Shown in pieces: positions 29,501 through 38,370 of a stretch of 64,000 bases of DNA (its first letter is position 1; each line of letters begins with the position of its first letter). Both the position numbers and the translations under genes were made by a program. The notes under the pieces are model-generated. The model saw nothing but the letters and a program-made list of their open reading frames with translations. It was not told the origin of the DNA and did not search any database. Origin of the DNA: Arthrobacter psychrochitiniphilus (GTDB taxonomy: Bacteria > Actinomycetota > Actinomycetes > Actinomycetales > Micrococcaceae); the NCBI RefSeq assembly GCF_003185915.1, contig NZ_QHLZ01000008.1, positions 1 to 64,000 on the forward strand, given 5' to 3'.

Positions 29501-29568
29501 AATGCCGTCGTTTGACGCAAATGCCAGGGTTTGAACTGTGGCATTTGCGTCAAGCGGCGGCATTTTTT
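29501..29568 (+). terminator. Exceptionally long hairpin terminator
   Basis: The 26-base arms at 29501-29526 and 29539-29564 (right arm starting TGGCATTTGCGTCAAG) pair with only two wobbles around a 12-base loop, then TTTTTT follows. It ends the proteasome/FKBP transcription unit ahead of pafBC. Confidence 0.9.
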
Positions 29569-29628
29569 GCTCGTAACGTGGGTGCAGTCCTGACCGGAAA
29601 GCCGGGACCCGCCTAGTACGCTGACAAG

Positions 29629-31695
29629 GTGCCCACAAAAATTGATGCCACCGAACGCCTGTTGAACCTGGTGATCGCCCTCTTGGGCACCAACCGCGGC
29701 TACAGCAAGTCCTATATCCGTAGCCATGTCAACGGTTATGCGGGAGAGGGCGCCACGGCTGCACAAGAGAGCAAGGTGGGGGTGGCTTTTGAGCGAATGT
29801 TTGAACGCGACAAAAACCAGTTGGCCGCCCTCGGCATCCGAGTTTCGGCTACGAACAGCTATGACAACGAGCTTGAGGAGCAGTACCTGTACCGGATAGA
29901 CCCCAAGGATTACCAGGTGCCCCAACTGCGCCTCGATGAGCCCGCCATGAACCTGCTGGCGATCGCTGCGAACTTGTGGTCGGAGGCTACCTTCGGGGCA
30001 GCAGCACAGTCGGCGTTGCGCAAGATCGCCACCCGGACCGGGACCAGCTGGTATGAGGATGAAACCACCGTCAGCTCACGTGTCCGCACGGCCGAGCCCG
30101 CCTTCGAGCCGCTGTGGGATGCGTTGCGCCAACAGAAATTGGTCAGTTTTGACTACCGTCGCAGCGGAGCGGAGGAGGGCACCACCCGCACTGTGCAGCC
30201 ATGGGGGCTGGGCAACAAATATGGGCAGTGGTATCTGGCCGGTTTTGACGTGGACAAGGGTGAAGAGCGCAACTACCGACTGAGCCGGTTCACTTCCGAG
30301 GTAAAAGTCCACACTGGACAAAGTTTTGACCGCCCCACCGCCTTCTTCATTTCCACCGTGTTGGAGCGCCTTGGTACGGGGGACCCTTACTCAGCCCAGG
30401 TTGCCGTCCCGGACGGTGCTGCCCATTCCCTGCGCAGCCGGCTTGGGACAGTGGTGCTGGACACTCCGGCCCGGCCCGGTTGGCAGGTGCTCCGGGTGGA
30501 ATACCGGGAACCGGAATTAATGGCCGACGACGTTGCCGCCTTGGGAGCCCAGGCACACGTCGTGGCTCCTGCCGGACTGCGTGAGGCGGTGGCCGGGAAG
30601 CTGCGCCGGGCGGCGGATGCGGCAGCCAAAGGCCTAGTGGCTGGTGCTAGCGCAGCTGCTCCAATCCACTGGGACAAGCCGCTGAAACTGGGCAAGGCCA
30701 AGCGTAGGGACACCCCGGACCGGCTGTTGCGGCTGCTGTCCCTGGTCCCGTACTTGGTGGCCAACCCTGGTGTCTCGGTGGCGGAAGTTGTTGCGGAATT
30801 CGCCATTACGGAGAAGCAGTTTCAGCGTGATCTGGATACGCTCAACGTCAGCGGCAAGCCCGGCTACTTCCACGGGGACCTGATGGATGCGACCACGGAA
30901 GCCGGGCAGGTATTTATCCGTGACGCCGAGACCCTCGCCAGCCCCCTGCGGCTCTCCCACGAGGAGGCCTGCTCTGTCCTGGTGGGTCTGCACGCGCTCA
31001 CGGCTGTGCCGGGTAGGGGTGAGGCGGCCCTGGCCCAAGCCACGGAGGCGTTGCGCAATGTGGCGGGCGAAGACGCATGGCTGGCGGACGCCGTGGGGCT
31101 GGAATTGGTCTTGGGGCCTGAAATGGGTCACCTGGCAGCACTGCAGCAGGCCATCAATGACAGCCGATCCTGCGCCATCCGCTATCTGGTGGGCTCCCGG
31201 GACGAGCTCAGTGAGCGGATCATTGAACCGCTGCGGCTGTTCTCCATGGATTCCGCCTGGTATGTGCGGGCGTGGTGCCAACAGGCGCAGGATCGCCGCA
31301 GTTTTAGGGTGGATCGGATCGAGATCCTCAAGGACGCGGGGGAGCAGAAACATGGCCTCGGGGACCAAACCGGATGGCAGCCGGGGGCGGGAATTTATGA
31401 TCCCGGCAGTCATGACCTGCAGGTCTTGCTGGTAGCGGATCCTGCCACAGCCCAACGCCTGGCGCCTGCCTACAATGCTCGCATGTTCGACGGCGGCCCG
31501 GACCAGGTGGGTTTAGCCATCTCCGTCGGCGATACCGCCTTGATTGGGCCCCTCATGGCTCGGCTGGGCGGGCACGCACGCGTAGCCGGACCCGAGGCGT
31601 TGCGAATAGCAACGGCCACATGGTTGGCGGAAGCAGCCAGCCACTATGACGCTGTTGGCGAAACCGTCCCGGAAACTCACAGGGGCGATGGATAG
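29629..31695 (+). CDS. pafBC: PafBC fused WYL-domain transcriptional regulator
   Basis: A 688-residue tandem fusion of PafB and PafC, the activator of the LexA/RecA-independent DNA-damage response in actinobacteria. Each half has a winged-helix domain (first: ATERLLNLVIALLGTNRGYSKSYI; second: DRLLRLLSLVPYLVANPGVSVAEVVAEFAI, in parts) and a WYL domain (GQWYLAGFD near residue 203; SAWYVRAWCQQ near 543) proposed to sense single-stranded nucleic acid. In Mycobacterium these are two genes; Arthrobacter-type genomes carry the fusion. GTG start. Its stop overlaps the next gene by 8 bases. Confidence 0.93.
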   Translation: MPTKIDATERLLNLVIALLGTNRGYSKSYIRSHVNGYAGEGATAAQESKVGVAFERMFERDKNQLAALGIRVSATNSYDNELEEQYLYRIDPKDYQVPQLRLDEPAMNLLAIAANLWSEATFGAAAQSALRKIATRTGTSWYEDETTVSSRVRTAEPAFEPLWDALRQQKLVSFDYRRSGAEEGTTRTVQPWGLGNKYGQWYLAGFDVDKGEERNYRLSRFTSEVKVHTGQSFDRPTAFFISTVLERLGTGDPYSAQVAVPDGAAHSLRSRLGTVVLDTPARPGWQVLRVEYREPELMADDVAALGAQAHVVAPAGLREAVAGKLRRAADAAAKGLVAGASAAAPIHWDKPLKLGKAKRRDTPDRLLRLLSLVPYLVANPGVSVAEVVAEFAITEKQFQRDLDTLNVSGKPGYFHGDLMDATTEAGQVFIRDAETLASPLRLSHEEACSVLVGLHALTAVPGRGEAALAQATEALRNVAGEDAWLADAVGLELVLGPEMGHLAALQQAINDSRSCAIRYLVGSRDELSERIIEPLRLFSMDSAWYVRAWCQQAQDRRSFRVDRIEILKDAGEQKHGLGDQTGWQPGAGIYDPGSHDLQVLLVADPATAQRLAPAYNARMFDGGPDQVGLAISVGDTALIGPLMARLGGHARVAGPEALRIATATWLAEAASHYDAVGETVPETHRGDG

Positions 31696-32077
31696 ACTAA
31701 GCAACATGCCTTGGTGGTCTTGGATTTTGATATGGATAGCGCTGCTTGCCGTGTCCTTGCTGTTTGTGGCTTTTTTGGCTTTCAAACTCTGGCAGGGAGC
31801 CATGGCAACCATGCGCACCTTCTCGCACGTCTCAGCCGAGGTCACCCAGAACTGGGACTCCAGCTTAGAACGCGCCGAAGTGCAGCACGTCACAGAACCG
31901 CGTAATGTAGTTCCGGGCGCGGCAGTTTTTGCAACGCCTGAAAAAATGAAGCATGATTACCTAGCTGCCAAAGAAGAACGGCGTTTTGCCCGCCTTCAGC
32001 GGCGCGTCGCCCGCAGGAAAGAACGCGGACAGCTCCAATCCTTGCGCGACATCGAAGCTTTACAAGACGTAGGATGA
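31688..32077 (+). CDS. Small membrane-anchored protein of unknown function
   Basis: A 129-residue protein with one N-terminal transmembrane helix (PWWSWILIWIALLAVSLLFV, residues 7-26), then a cytoplasmic part whose last 45 residues are strongly charged and probably coiled (AAKEERRFARLQRRVARRKE). It overlaps pafBC by 8 bases and precedes tatA by 21 bases. The same position is filled by a small uncharacterised protein in related genomes, as I recall. An ATG at 31706 is an alternative start. Function unknown; Tat accessory is only a guess from position. Confidence 0.7.
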   Translation: MDRLSNMPWWSWILIWIALLAVSLLFVAFLAFKLWQGAMATMRTFSHVSAEVTQNWDSSLERAEVQHVTEPRNVVPGAAVFATPEKMKHDYLAAKEERRFARLQRRVARRKERGQLQSLRDIEALQDVG

Positions 32078-32098
32078 ACCAAAAGGAAAGGCGTTACC

Positions 32099-32383
32099 GT
32101 GGGAAGACTTTTTGAGAGCCCCTGGGCTATCACCATCATCATCATTGTTGTCCTCTTGCTGTTCGCAGCACCGAAACTTCCGGGCATGGCTCGCAGCCTG
32201 GGCCAGTCCATGCGGATTATCAAGTCCGAGGTCAAGGAAATGAAGAATGACGGCAAGGACGAGACTCCTCCGTCCGCTCCGCCCGCCGCGCCGCAGAGCA
32301 CTGATGTGCCTTTCGAAGGCAAGATCGTCAATAACCCAGCACAGGGCGACGGAACCGGTACCGGTACCGGCGCTCAGTCATAG
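32099..32383 (+). CDS. tatA: Sec-independent translocase subunit TatA
   Basis: A 94-residue TatA: short N-terminus MGRLFESPW, one transmembrane helix (AITIIIIVVLLLFAAPKLPG), the hinge and amphipathic helix MARSLGQSMRIIKSEVKEMK, and a disordered tail. TatA oligomers form the pore or weakening zone for folded Tat substrates. GTG start at 32099 with GGAAAGG 7 bases upstream. tatC follows after 17 bases. Confidence 0.95.
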   Translation: MGRLFESPWAITIIIIVVLLLFAAPKLPGMARSLGQSMRIIKSEVKEMKNDGKDETPPSAPPAAPQSTDVPFEGKIVNNPAQGDGTGTGTGAQS

Positions 32384-32400
32384 AAACCGTCGCTGAACCG

Positions 32401-33237
32401 GTGAGTGCCACCAAGGGGCGTAAGGCCAACCCTGAAGGGCGGATGCCTCTCAAAGCTCACTTGATTGAAGCGCGCAACCGCCTCTTCAAGAGTGCCTTGG
32501 CCATGCTCCCTGGGGTTGTCATTGGCTGGATCCTCTACGATCCACTGATGTACGCCCTGACGGCACCCTTGCGTGATATCAGCCAAATGCGGAACATCAA
32601 CGCGTCGTTGAACTTTGAGGGCGTCACAACGTCCTTTGATTTAAAGATTCAAATCTCGCTGATCCTTGGCTTGATTATTGCCTCACCCGTATGGATCTAT
32701 CAGCTTTGGGCGTTTATCACTCCGGGGTTGACCAAGAAGGAACGCCGCTACACGCTTTCCTACATGTTTGCCTCGGTGCCATTGTTCTTGGCCGGAATTT
32801 TTGCCGGCTGGATCATTTGGCCTAACATTGTGCGCGCCCTGACGTCCTTCACCCCCGCGGGTGGCAGCAACATCATGAAGGCCATTGACTACTTGCAGTT
32901 TGCCCTGCAGTTGATGCTCTTCATGGGTGTCGCCTTCCTGGTGCCGGTGCTGCTTTTCGCCCTGAACGCCATCGGCATGATTCGGGGCCGGACGTACCTA
33001 AAGGCCTGGAGATTCACCATTTTGGGTGTGACGATTGTCTCCGCGATGGCCGCTCCTGGTTCTGATGTGATGAGTATGTTCTTCTTGGCCGCACCCTTGC
33101 TGGTGCTGTACTTCGGTGCCATTGGGCTGTGCATGCTCAATGACTTGCGCAGGGACAAACGCGCCGCCAAGAAAATCGTTGAATCTGAAGTGAACGCTGA
33201 TGTTCCAACACCATCAACGGATCTGGAAATACTCTGA
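32401..33237 (+). CDS. tatC: Sec-independent translocase subunit TatC
   Basis: A 278-residue polytopic membrane protein with six transmembrane helices, the receptor for twin-arginine signal peptides. Family marks are MPLKAHLIEARNRL at the N-terminus (HLxExRxR box, here HLIEARNR), FDLKIQISLILGLIIASPVWIYQLWAFITPGLTKKERR near residue 80-115 (in parts), and P-rich loops. GTG start at 32401. No tatB gene is adjacent; actinobacteria usually encode it elsewhere. Confidence 0.95.
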   Translation: MSATKGRKANPEGRMPLKAHLIEARNRLFKSALAMLPGVVIGWILYDPLMYALTAPLRDISQMRNINASLNFEGVTTSFDLKIQISLILGLIIASPVWIYQLWAFITPGLTKKERRYTLSYMFASVPLFLAGIFAGWIIWPNIVRALTSFTPAGGSNIMKAIDYLQFALQLMLFMGVAFLVPVLLFALNAIGMIRGRTYLKAWRFTILGVTIVSAMAAPGSDVMSMFFLAAPLLVLYFGAIGLCMLNDLRRDKRAAKKIVESEVNADVPTPSTDLEIL

Positions 33238-33272
33238 TATTTTGACCGGTGCGGCTGGCGTAGGCTTGTACT

Positions 33273-36170
33273 ATGCCTTCCACTGACATGCCAAGCCCTT
33301 CCGAACGTTACTTGGCAGCCAAAGTGCGGGTTCAAGACAGCAACACTGACCTTGGTGACTTCAAGGCGGGGCTGAATTTTGAACTCGATGATTTTCAAGA
33401 CACCGCGTGCCGAGCCGTCCAGGCCGGCCGCGGTGTTTTGCTTGCCGCCCCTACCGGAGCCGGAAAAACCATTGTGGGTGAATTTGCCGTTCATTTGGCG
33501 TTGCAGCGCGGTAATAAGGCTTTCTACACAACTCCCATCAAGGCCCTGAGCAACCAAAAATTTCGGGAGTTCTCCGATAAATACGGGGCAGAGAACGTGG
33601 GTCTGCTGACCGGAGACACCAGCATTAACTCAGAAGCCCCCGTGGTGGTGATGACCACCGAGGTGCTCCGGAACATGCTCTACGCCGATTCCCACACGCT
33701 GGCGGGGTTGGCCTATGTGGTCATGGATGAAGTTCACTACCTGGCCGACCGCTTCCGCGGTGCAGTGTGGGAGGAAGTCATCATTCACCTGCCCAGCGAA
33801 GTGGCCGTAATTTCCCTCAGCGCCACCGTCTCCAACGCCGAAGAATTCGGCGCCTGGCTGGGCACGGTTCGGGGAGATACCGCCGTGGTGGTCTCCGAAC
33901 ACCGCCCCGTTCCGCTATGGCAGCACGTGATGGTGCGCCGCGATCTGGTAGACCTCTTCGCTGAGAACGTGGCCTTCGACGAAACCGCCCCCGGAACCCC
34001 CGGAGAACGTGCCCCTGCACCTGCCAAGATGCCGAAAATTAATCCCGAGCTACTCAAACTGGCCCGCAGTGAATCGGTCAGCACGGGCAGAGACACGGTT
34101 CATGGCCGCAGAGGCGGCAGCGGTTCCCGCGGCCGCGGATACCAGGGCACCCCCTACCAGGAGCGTGAGAACCGCTCCAGCAGCCCCCAGGGGTGGGCTC
34201 GGGCAGCCTCACGTCCGCAAGTCATCAGGGCCCTTGAGAGCCAAGACCTGCTACCGGCCATCACCTTTATTTTCTCCCGAGCCGCCTGTGACGCCGCCGT
34301 GCAGCAGTGCGCGGCCGCCGGGATGTGGCTGACCACGGAGGAAGAACGGGAGGAAATTGCCCGCCGCGTAGACAATGCCTGCGCCGAACTTCCGGATTCC
34401 GATAAGGAGGTACTGGGCTTTTGGGGTTGGCGTGATGGATTGTTGCGCGGACTTGCCGCCCACCACGCTGGCATGCTGCCCAGCTTCAAGGAAGTGGTGG
34501 AAGACCTCTTTGCGCACGGCCTGGTCCGCGCCGTCTTCGCAACAGAAACCCTGGCCCTGGGCATCAATATGCCGGCCCGCACTGTGGTGCTGGAAAAACT
34601 GGAAAAGTACAATGGTGAAGCCCACGTGGCCATTACCGCGGGTGAGTACACCCAGTTGACGGGACGTGCTGGACGCCGCGGCATTGACGTGGAAGGCCAT
34701 GCCGTGGTGCTGTGGCAACCCGGCACCGACCCGGGCGCCGTGGGCGGGCTGGCATCCAAGCGGACGTATCCGTTGAATTCTAGTTTCCGCCCTACTTACA
34801 ACATGAGCATTAACTTGATTGCCCAATTTGGCCGCACCCGCACCCGCACCATTTTGGAATCCTCCTTTGCCCAGTTCCAAGCAGATCGTTCCGTGGTGGA
34901 TTTGGCTCGCCAGGTCCGCTCCAGGGAGGAGTCACTGGCTGGCTATGAGAAGGCCATGACCTGCCACCTGGGTGACTTCAACGAATATGCCAAGCTGCGC
35001 CGCGAACTTTCCGATCCCGAATCCGGCGCTTCCAAGTCCAAGGCCAAGCAACGCCGTGACGCCGTGGCACACTCACTGGCCAACCTGCGCACAGGCGATG
35101 TGGTGATGGTGACCGGCGGGCGCAACCCGGGTTACGCCGTCGTGCTTGACGCCGATGGCAAGGCACGGGTTCCCCGGCCCGGGGTGCTGGGCCTGGACAA
35201 GGAGTACCGCCGGCTGAACGCACACGAGCTCGCAGGTCCGGTGGAGCCGCTGGGCCAAGTGCGGGTTGCCAAGGGGTTCAACCCCAAGGTGCCCAAGGAC
35301 AGGCGCAATCTGCTGGCGGCTGTGGAGGCCAAGCTGGCCCAACCCACGGCGGCGCTCCCGGACCGCTCCGCCGCCTTCAATCTGACCGGCTCGGCAGCGG
35401 GCGACGATGAAGCCATTGCCACGCTGCGCCGGAATCTGCGCGCCCACCCCTGCCACGGTTGCAGCGAGCGTGAAGATCACGCCCGCTGGTCTGAACGGTG
35501 GTGGAAGCTGCGTAAGGAGACCGATGGTATTGTGCGGGCCATCCAGTCCCGGACCAACACGATTGCCCGCACTTTTGACCGGGTCATTGACCTGCTGGCA
35601 GGCTACGGCTTTGTTGTAGCGGATCAGGCCGGAAATCTGGTGCCCAGCGAGGATGGCCAGCGTCTGCGCCGCGTATACGGTGAAAAGGACTTGCTCATTG
35701 CTCTGACGCTGCGCAAGGGCTCCTTCGCCGACCTTGACGCGGCTGAACTGGCGGCTTTCGTCACTACCTTGGTCTACCAATCCAAGCGCGACGCCGAGGG
35801 GAGCCGCCCGCGGATGCCTAGCGTGAGTTTGGAACAGGCGGTAGAAGATGTGGTGGTGCTGTTCTCGCACCTGCAGGCTACTGAAGAGTCTCACAAGCTG
35901 CCGCTGACCAGCGAACCTGAGATGGGCCTGGTCTGGGCCATGTACAAGTGGGCCAAGGGCCGGAGCCTGCACGATGCCCTTAATGGCACGGATTTGGCCG
36001 CGGGTGACTTTGTGCGGTGGACCAAGCAGGTCATCGACCTCTTGGGCCAGCTCTCTTCGGTGCCAGCTGCGCCGCCAGGATTTTCCAGCACCTGCCGTTC
36101 CGCCGTTGCATTAGTGCGCCGCGGCGTTGTCGCTTACACCACGGTCGAGAACGAGCCGGTGCAGAGCTAG
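33273..36170 (+). CDS. Ski2/Mtr4-like DEAD/DEAH helicase (HelY type)
   Basis: A 965-residue RNA/DNA helicase. Motif I is LLAAPTGAGKTIVGEFA (about residue 54), motif II is DEVH in VVMDEVHYLADRF (about 152), motif III is SLSATVSN, and motif VI is QLTGRAGRRGID (about 465). Between the two RecA domains lies an Arg/Gly/Ser-rich insert (about 270-305), which is poorly conserved. The C-terminal arch and helical domains resemble Mtr4, so a role in RNA processing or decay is likely. It follows tatC as helY (Rv2092c) does in Mycobacterium. Confidence 0.92.
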   Translation: MPSTDMPSPSERYLAAKVRVQDSNTDLGDFKAGLNFELDDFQDTACRAVQAGRGVLLAAPTGAGKTIVGEFAVHLALQRGNKAFYTTPIKALSNQKFREFSDKYGAENVGLLTGDTSINSEAPVVVMTTEVLRNMLYADSHTLAGLAYVVMDEVHYLADRFRGAVWEEVIIHLPSEVAVISLSATVSNAEEFGAWLGTVRGDTAVVVSEHRPVPLWQHVMVRRDLVDLFAENVAFDETAPGTPGERAPAPAKMPKINPELLKLARSESVSTGRDTVHGRRGGSGSRGRGYQGTPYQERENRSSSPQGWARAASRPQVIRALESQDLLPAITFIFSRAACDAAVQQCAAAGMWLTTEEEREEIARRVDNACAELPDSDKEVLGFWGWRDGLLRGLAAHHAGMLPSFKEVVEDLFAHGLVRAVFATETLALGINMPARTVVLEKLEKYNGEAHVAITAGEYTQLTGRAGRRGIDVEGHAVVLWQPGTDPGAVGGLASKRTYPLNSSFRPTYNMSINLIAQFGRTRTRTILESSFAQFQADRSVVDLARQVRSREESLAGYEKAMTCHLGDFNEYAKLRRELSDPESGASKSKAKQRRDAVAHSLANLRTGDVVMVTGGRNPGYAVVLDADGKARVPRPGVLGLDKEYRRLNAHELAGPVEPLGQVRVAKGFNPKVPKDRRNLLAAVEAKLAQPTAALPDRSAAFNLTGSAAGDDEAIATLRRNLRAHPCHGCSEREDHARWSERWWKLRKETDGIVRAIQSRTNTIARTFDRVIDLLAGYGFVVADQAGNLVPSEDGQRLRRVYGEKDLLIALTLRKGSFADLDAAELAAFVTTLVYQSKRDAEGSRPRMPSVSLEQAVEDVVVLFSHLQATEESHKLPLTSEPEMGLVWAMYKWAKGRSLHDALNGTDLAAGDFVRWTKQVIDLLGQLSSVPAAPPGFSSTCRSAVALVRRGVVAYTTVENEPVQS

Positions 36171-36183
36171 CCGGTGCAGAACT
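36154..36183 (+). repeat. 15-bp tandem duplication at a helicase stop
   Basis: AGCCGGTGCAGAGCT and AGCCGGTGCAGAACT lie in tandem across the helicase stop codon (TAG at 36168-36170). A third partial unit (AGCCGG) follows. It looks like recent slippage that left the stop in the first unit. Confidence 0.6.
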
Positions 36184-36303
36184 AGCCGGGGGTGTGCCAG
36201 CCCACCATCGCTTCATCGCACGGGTGCAGCGCCCCGATTTTTTTCAGTGAAATATTTTAGTTGCTTTTGTCCCTCAGGGACATTGTGAAAGGACCATGTA
36301 GCC

Positions 36304-37932
36304 ATGTCATTGACCCTGTACCGCAACGGTTCGGTATACAGTTCCGCAGACCCCCTAGCCACAGCCATGCTGGTGGATGGGGACGTGGTGGCGTGGGTAG
36401 GATCCGAGCACGCAGCCACCTCGCTCCTGGACTCACGTATGCGCGAGGTGGACTTGGCAGGAGCCTTGGTGACACCCGGCTTTGTGGATTCACACGCGCA
36501 CATCACCGAGACCGGCTTGGCGATGACGTCAGTGGACCTTTCCGGGGCACGCAGCGCCCGCGAACTGTTGGATTTGGTGGCGGACGCCGCGCCTACAAGC
36601 ACTGGTGTTTTGTTGGGTCACGGCTGGGACAACTCGCTGTGGGCTGATGCCCGGCTACCCCTTGCCGGTGAGCTGGAGAACGCCGCAGGAGGCCGGGAAG
36701 TGTATTTGGCCCGGGTGGATGTTCACTCGGGCCTGGTTTCGCCGGCACTGGCACGGCGCTGCGCGCTGGCCGGTATGATCGGCTGGGATGGCGAGGGCCT
36801 GGTCAGCGGCGGCGCACATGCTACCGCGCGTGACGCCGCCCGGGACCTGTTCCCCGAACAGCGTGAGTCCGCTCAGCGGAAGGCCTTGGTTCACGCAGCT
36901 GCCAATGGGTATGTGGCTCTGGCGGAAATGGCGGCGCCCCATGTTGGCTCGCCGGAGGACCTTGCAGCGCTCGTGGCGCTTGGCCAGGTACAGGGTGGAC
37001 AAGCGCTTCCGCAGGTATTGCCCTATTGGGGGCAACTTGTCTCCAGCGCCGAGGAAGCCCGCGCCTTGCTCGCTACCCTTGGCACCGATGTCCTGGGGTT
37101 GGCGGGAGATATCAATATTGACGGTTCCCTCGGTTCCCGCTCCGCCTTCTTACGCCAACCTTATGCGGATGCGCCCGGGAATTACGGCAGCGCCCAGCTC
37201 ACCGTGGAGCAAGTGGGGGACCACTTCGCGGCAACGTCTGAGCTTGGTCTGACCGGGGGATTCCATGTGATTGGCGACGGCGCCATGGAAATCGCCGTGG
37301 AGGGACTGGAACGTGCCGCACAGCGTGTGGGCATCGACCAGGTCCGGGCCGCCGGGCACCGGCTGGAGCACGCCGAGATGGTGGATGCGGCTGCCATGGA
37401 CGCGCTGGCAAAATATTGCGTCACAGTTTCAGTGCAGCCGGCTTTCGACGCACAGTGGGGAGGCGTGGATGGCATGTACGCCCGCCGGCTGGGTGTTGAG
37501 CGAGCCAAGGAAATGAACCCGCTGGGCCGCTTTTATGCCGCCGGGGTGCCGCTCTGCTTCGGATCGGACACGCCAGTGAGCCCTTTGAACCCGTGGGCCA
37601 GTGTGCGCGCAGCACTGAACCATCACGAAGCAACATCCCGTATTTCAGCCCGTGCCTCCTTCATTGGGCATACTCGCGCTGGTTGGCGTGCGGCAAAGAA
37701 CGAGAACCCCTTCATGGGCCAGCTGGTCCCCGGCGCTCCGGCCAGTTTTGCCATTTGGGATGTGGAGCAACTCATGGTGCAGGTGGCCGACGAGCGCGTG
37801 CAGTCCTGGTCCACTGACCCGCGAGCCCGCACACCACTTCTGCCGGCGCTAGATACGGGCAGTGATCCCCGTTGCCTACAGACGGTGCACCAGGGCCGGG
37901 AACTGTTTGTTGCCGACGGATTTGCGCTCTAG
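36304..37932 (+). CDS. Amidohydrolase family protein (YtcJ-like)
   Basis: A 542-residue metal-dependent hydrolase of the amidohydrolase superfamily, YtcJ-like branch. The HxH metal motif is VDSHAHITETGL (His62, His64 approx.). Other ligands are likely in GGFHVIGDGAMEIAVEGL, GHRLEHAEM and CFGSDTPVSP. The C-terminal NPFMGQLVPGAPASFAIWDVE is the usual cap. It would hydrolyse an amide or ester of unknown identity in the cytoplasm. ATG at 36304. The preceding 133-base gap holds a possible promoter but nothing definite. Confidence 0.85.
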   Translation: MSLTLYRNGSVYSSADPLATAMLVDGDVVAWVGSEHAATSLLDSRMREVDLAGALVTPGFVDSHAHITETGLAMTSVDLSGARSARELLDLVADAAPTSTGVLLGHGWDNSLWADARLPLAGELENAAGGREVYLARVDVHSGLVSPALARRCALAGMIGWDGEGLVSGGAHATARDAARDLFPEQRESAQRKALVHAAANGYVALAEMAAPHVGSPEDLAALVALGQVQGGQALPQVLPYWGQLVSSAEEARALLATLGTDVLGLAGDINIDGSLGSRSAFLRQPYADAPGNYGSAQLTVEQVGDHFAATSELGLTGGFHVIGDGAMEIAVEGLERAAQRVGIDQVRAAGHRLEHAEMVDAAAMDALAKYCVTVSVQPAFDAQWGGVDGMYARRLGVERAKEMNPLGRFYAAGVPLCFGSDTPVSPLNPWASVRAALNHHEATSRISARASFIGHTRAGWRAAKNENPFMGQLVPGAPASFAIWDVEQLMVQVADERVQSWSTDPRARTPLLPALDTGSDPRCLQTVHQGRELFVADGFAL

Positions 37933-38053
37933 CCTCCGCGGCCGGAGGTAGCCCTCAGTGAGTAACAGGCGGGCTTTTAATGCGTAAAAAAGATTACTGG
38001 AGACTCGCGGGGCTGACCTGCACGGATACGTGTCTGCGCAGGTCAGAGCCGTG

Positions 38054-38082
38054 TTGACAGGCTAGCTATAGGGAATTAGCTT
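38054..38082 (+). promoter_or_regulatory. Candidate promoter upstream of ppm1
   Basis: A perfect -35 box TTGACA (38054-38059) is followed after 17 bases by TAGCTT (38077-38082), which keeps the key T, A and T of a -10 box. If used, the transcript would have a leader of about 280 bases containing the large dyad. Confidence 0.4.
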
Positions 38083-38152
38083 TAGGGGAGCGGTGAACCT
38101 CCCACGGGAGGTTACCGGTCGGTACGGATTTGAGTTCTGCCGACACTTTGGG

Positions 38153-38236
38153 GATAAGTTCACGCGCCAGTAGAAAACAAATCCGATCGCCACCATGGTG
38201 AACGTCGCATTTGGTCCGAAGGCGCGTGAACTTATC
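38153..38236. repeat. 84-bp interrupted inverted repeat
   Basis: Perfect 16-bp outer arms GATAAGTTCACGCGCC (38153-38168) and GGCGCGTGAACTTATC (38221-38236) enclose 52 bases. The inner part is an imperfect continuation centred on the palindrome CACCATGGTG (38191-38200). TTTT follows the right arm. It could act as terminator, leader structure or protein-binding site. Confidence 0.8.
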
Positions 38237-38370
38237 TTTTCCCCCGGGCCCTCGCCTATACTAGACACTTGGCGCTACCCGTCTGCCACTGTGGCTTGAT
38301 GGCACTTGCCCGCCCGGGCGGAAGCTGAGGTAGTGCCCCTCACCTAAAAATCATTACGGAAAGGCACCAA

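Larger units (their letters stand above)
37933..38370 (+). other. 438-base leader/intergenic region rich in dyads
   Basis: No gene is visible. The stretch holds four hairpin-forming elements: CCTCCG/CGGAGG at 37933-37948, GACCTGC/GCAGGTC at 38015-38044, AACCTCCC/GGGAGGTT at 38096-38113, and a large dyad at 38153-38236. There is a candidate promoter at 38054-38082 and a TATACT box at 38257-38262. It precedes the mannosyl-transferase gene with no other gene in between, so it is probably a structured 5' leader or regulatory region. Confidence 0.6.
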
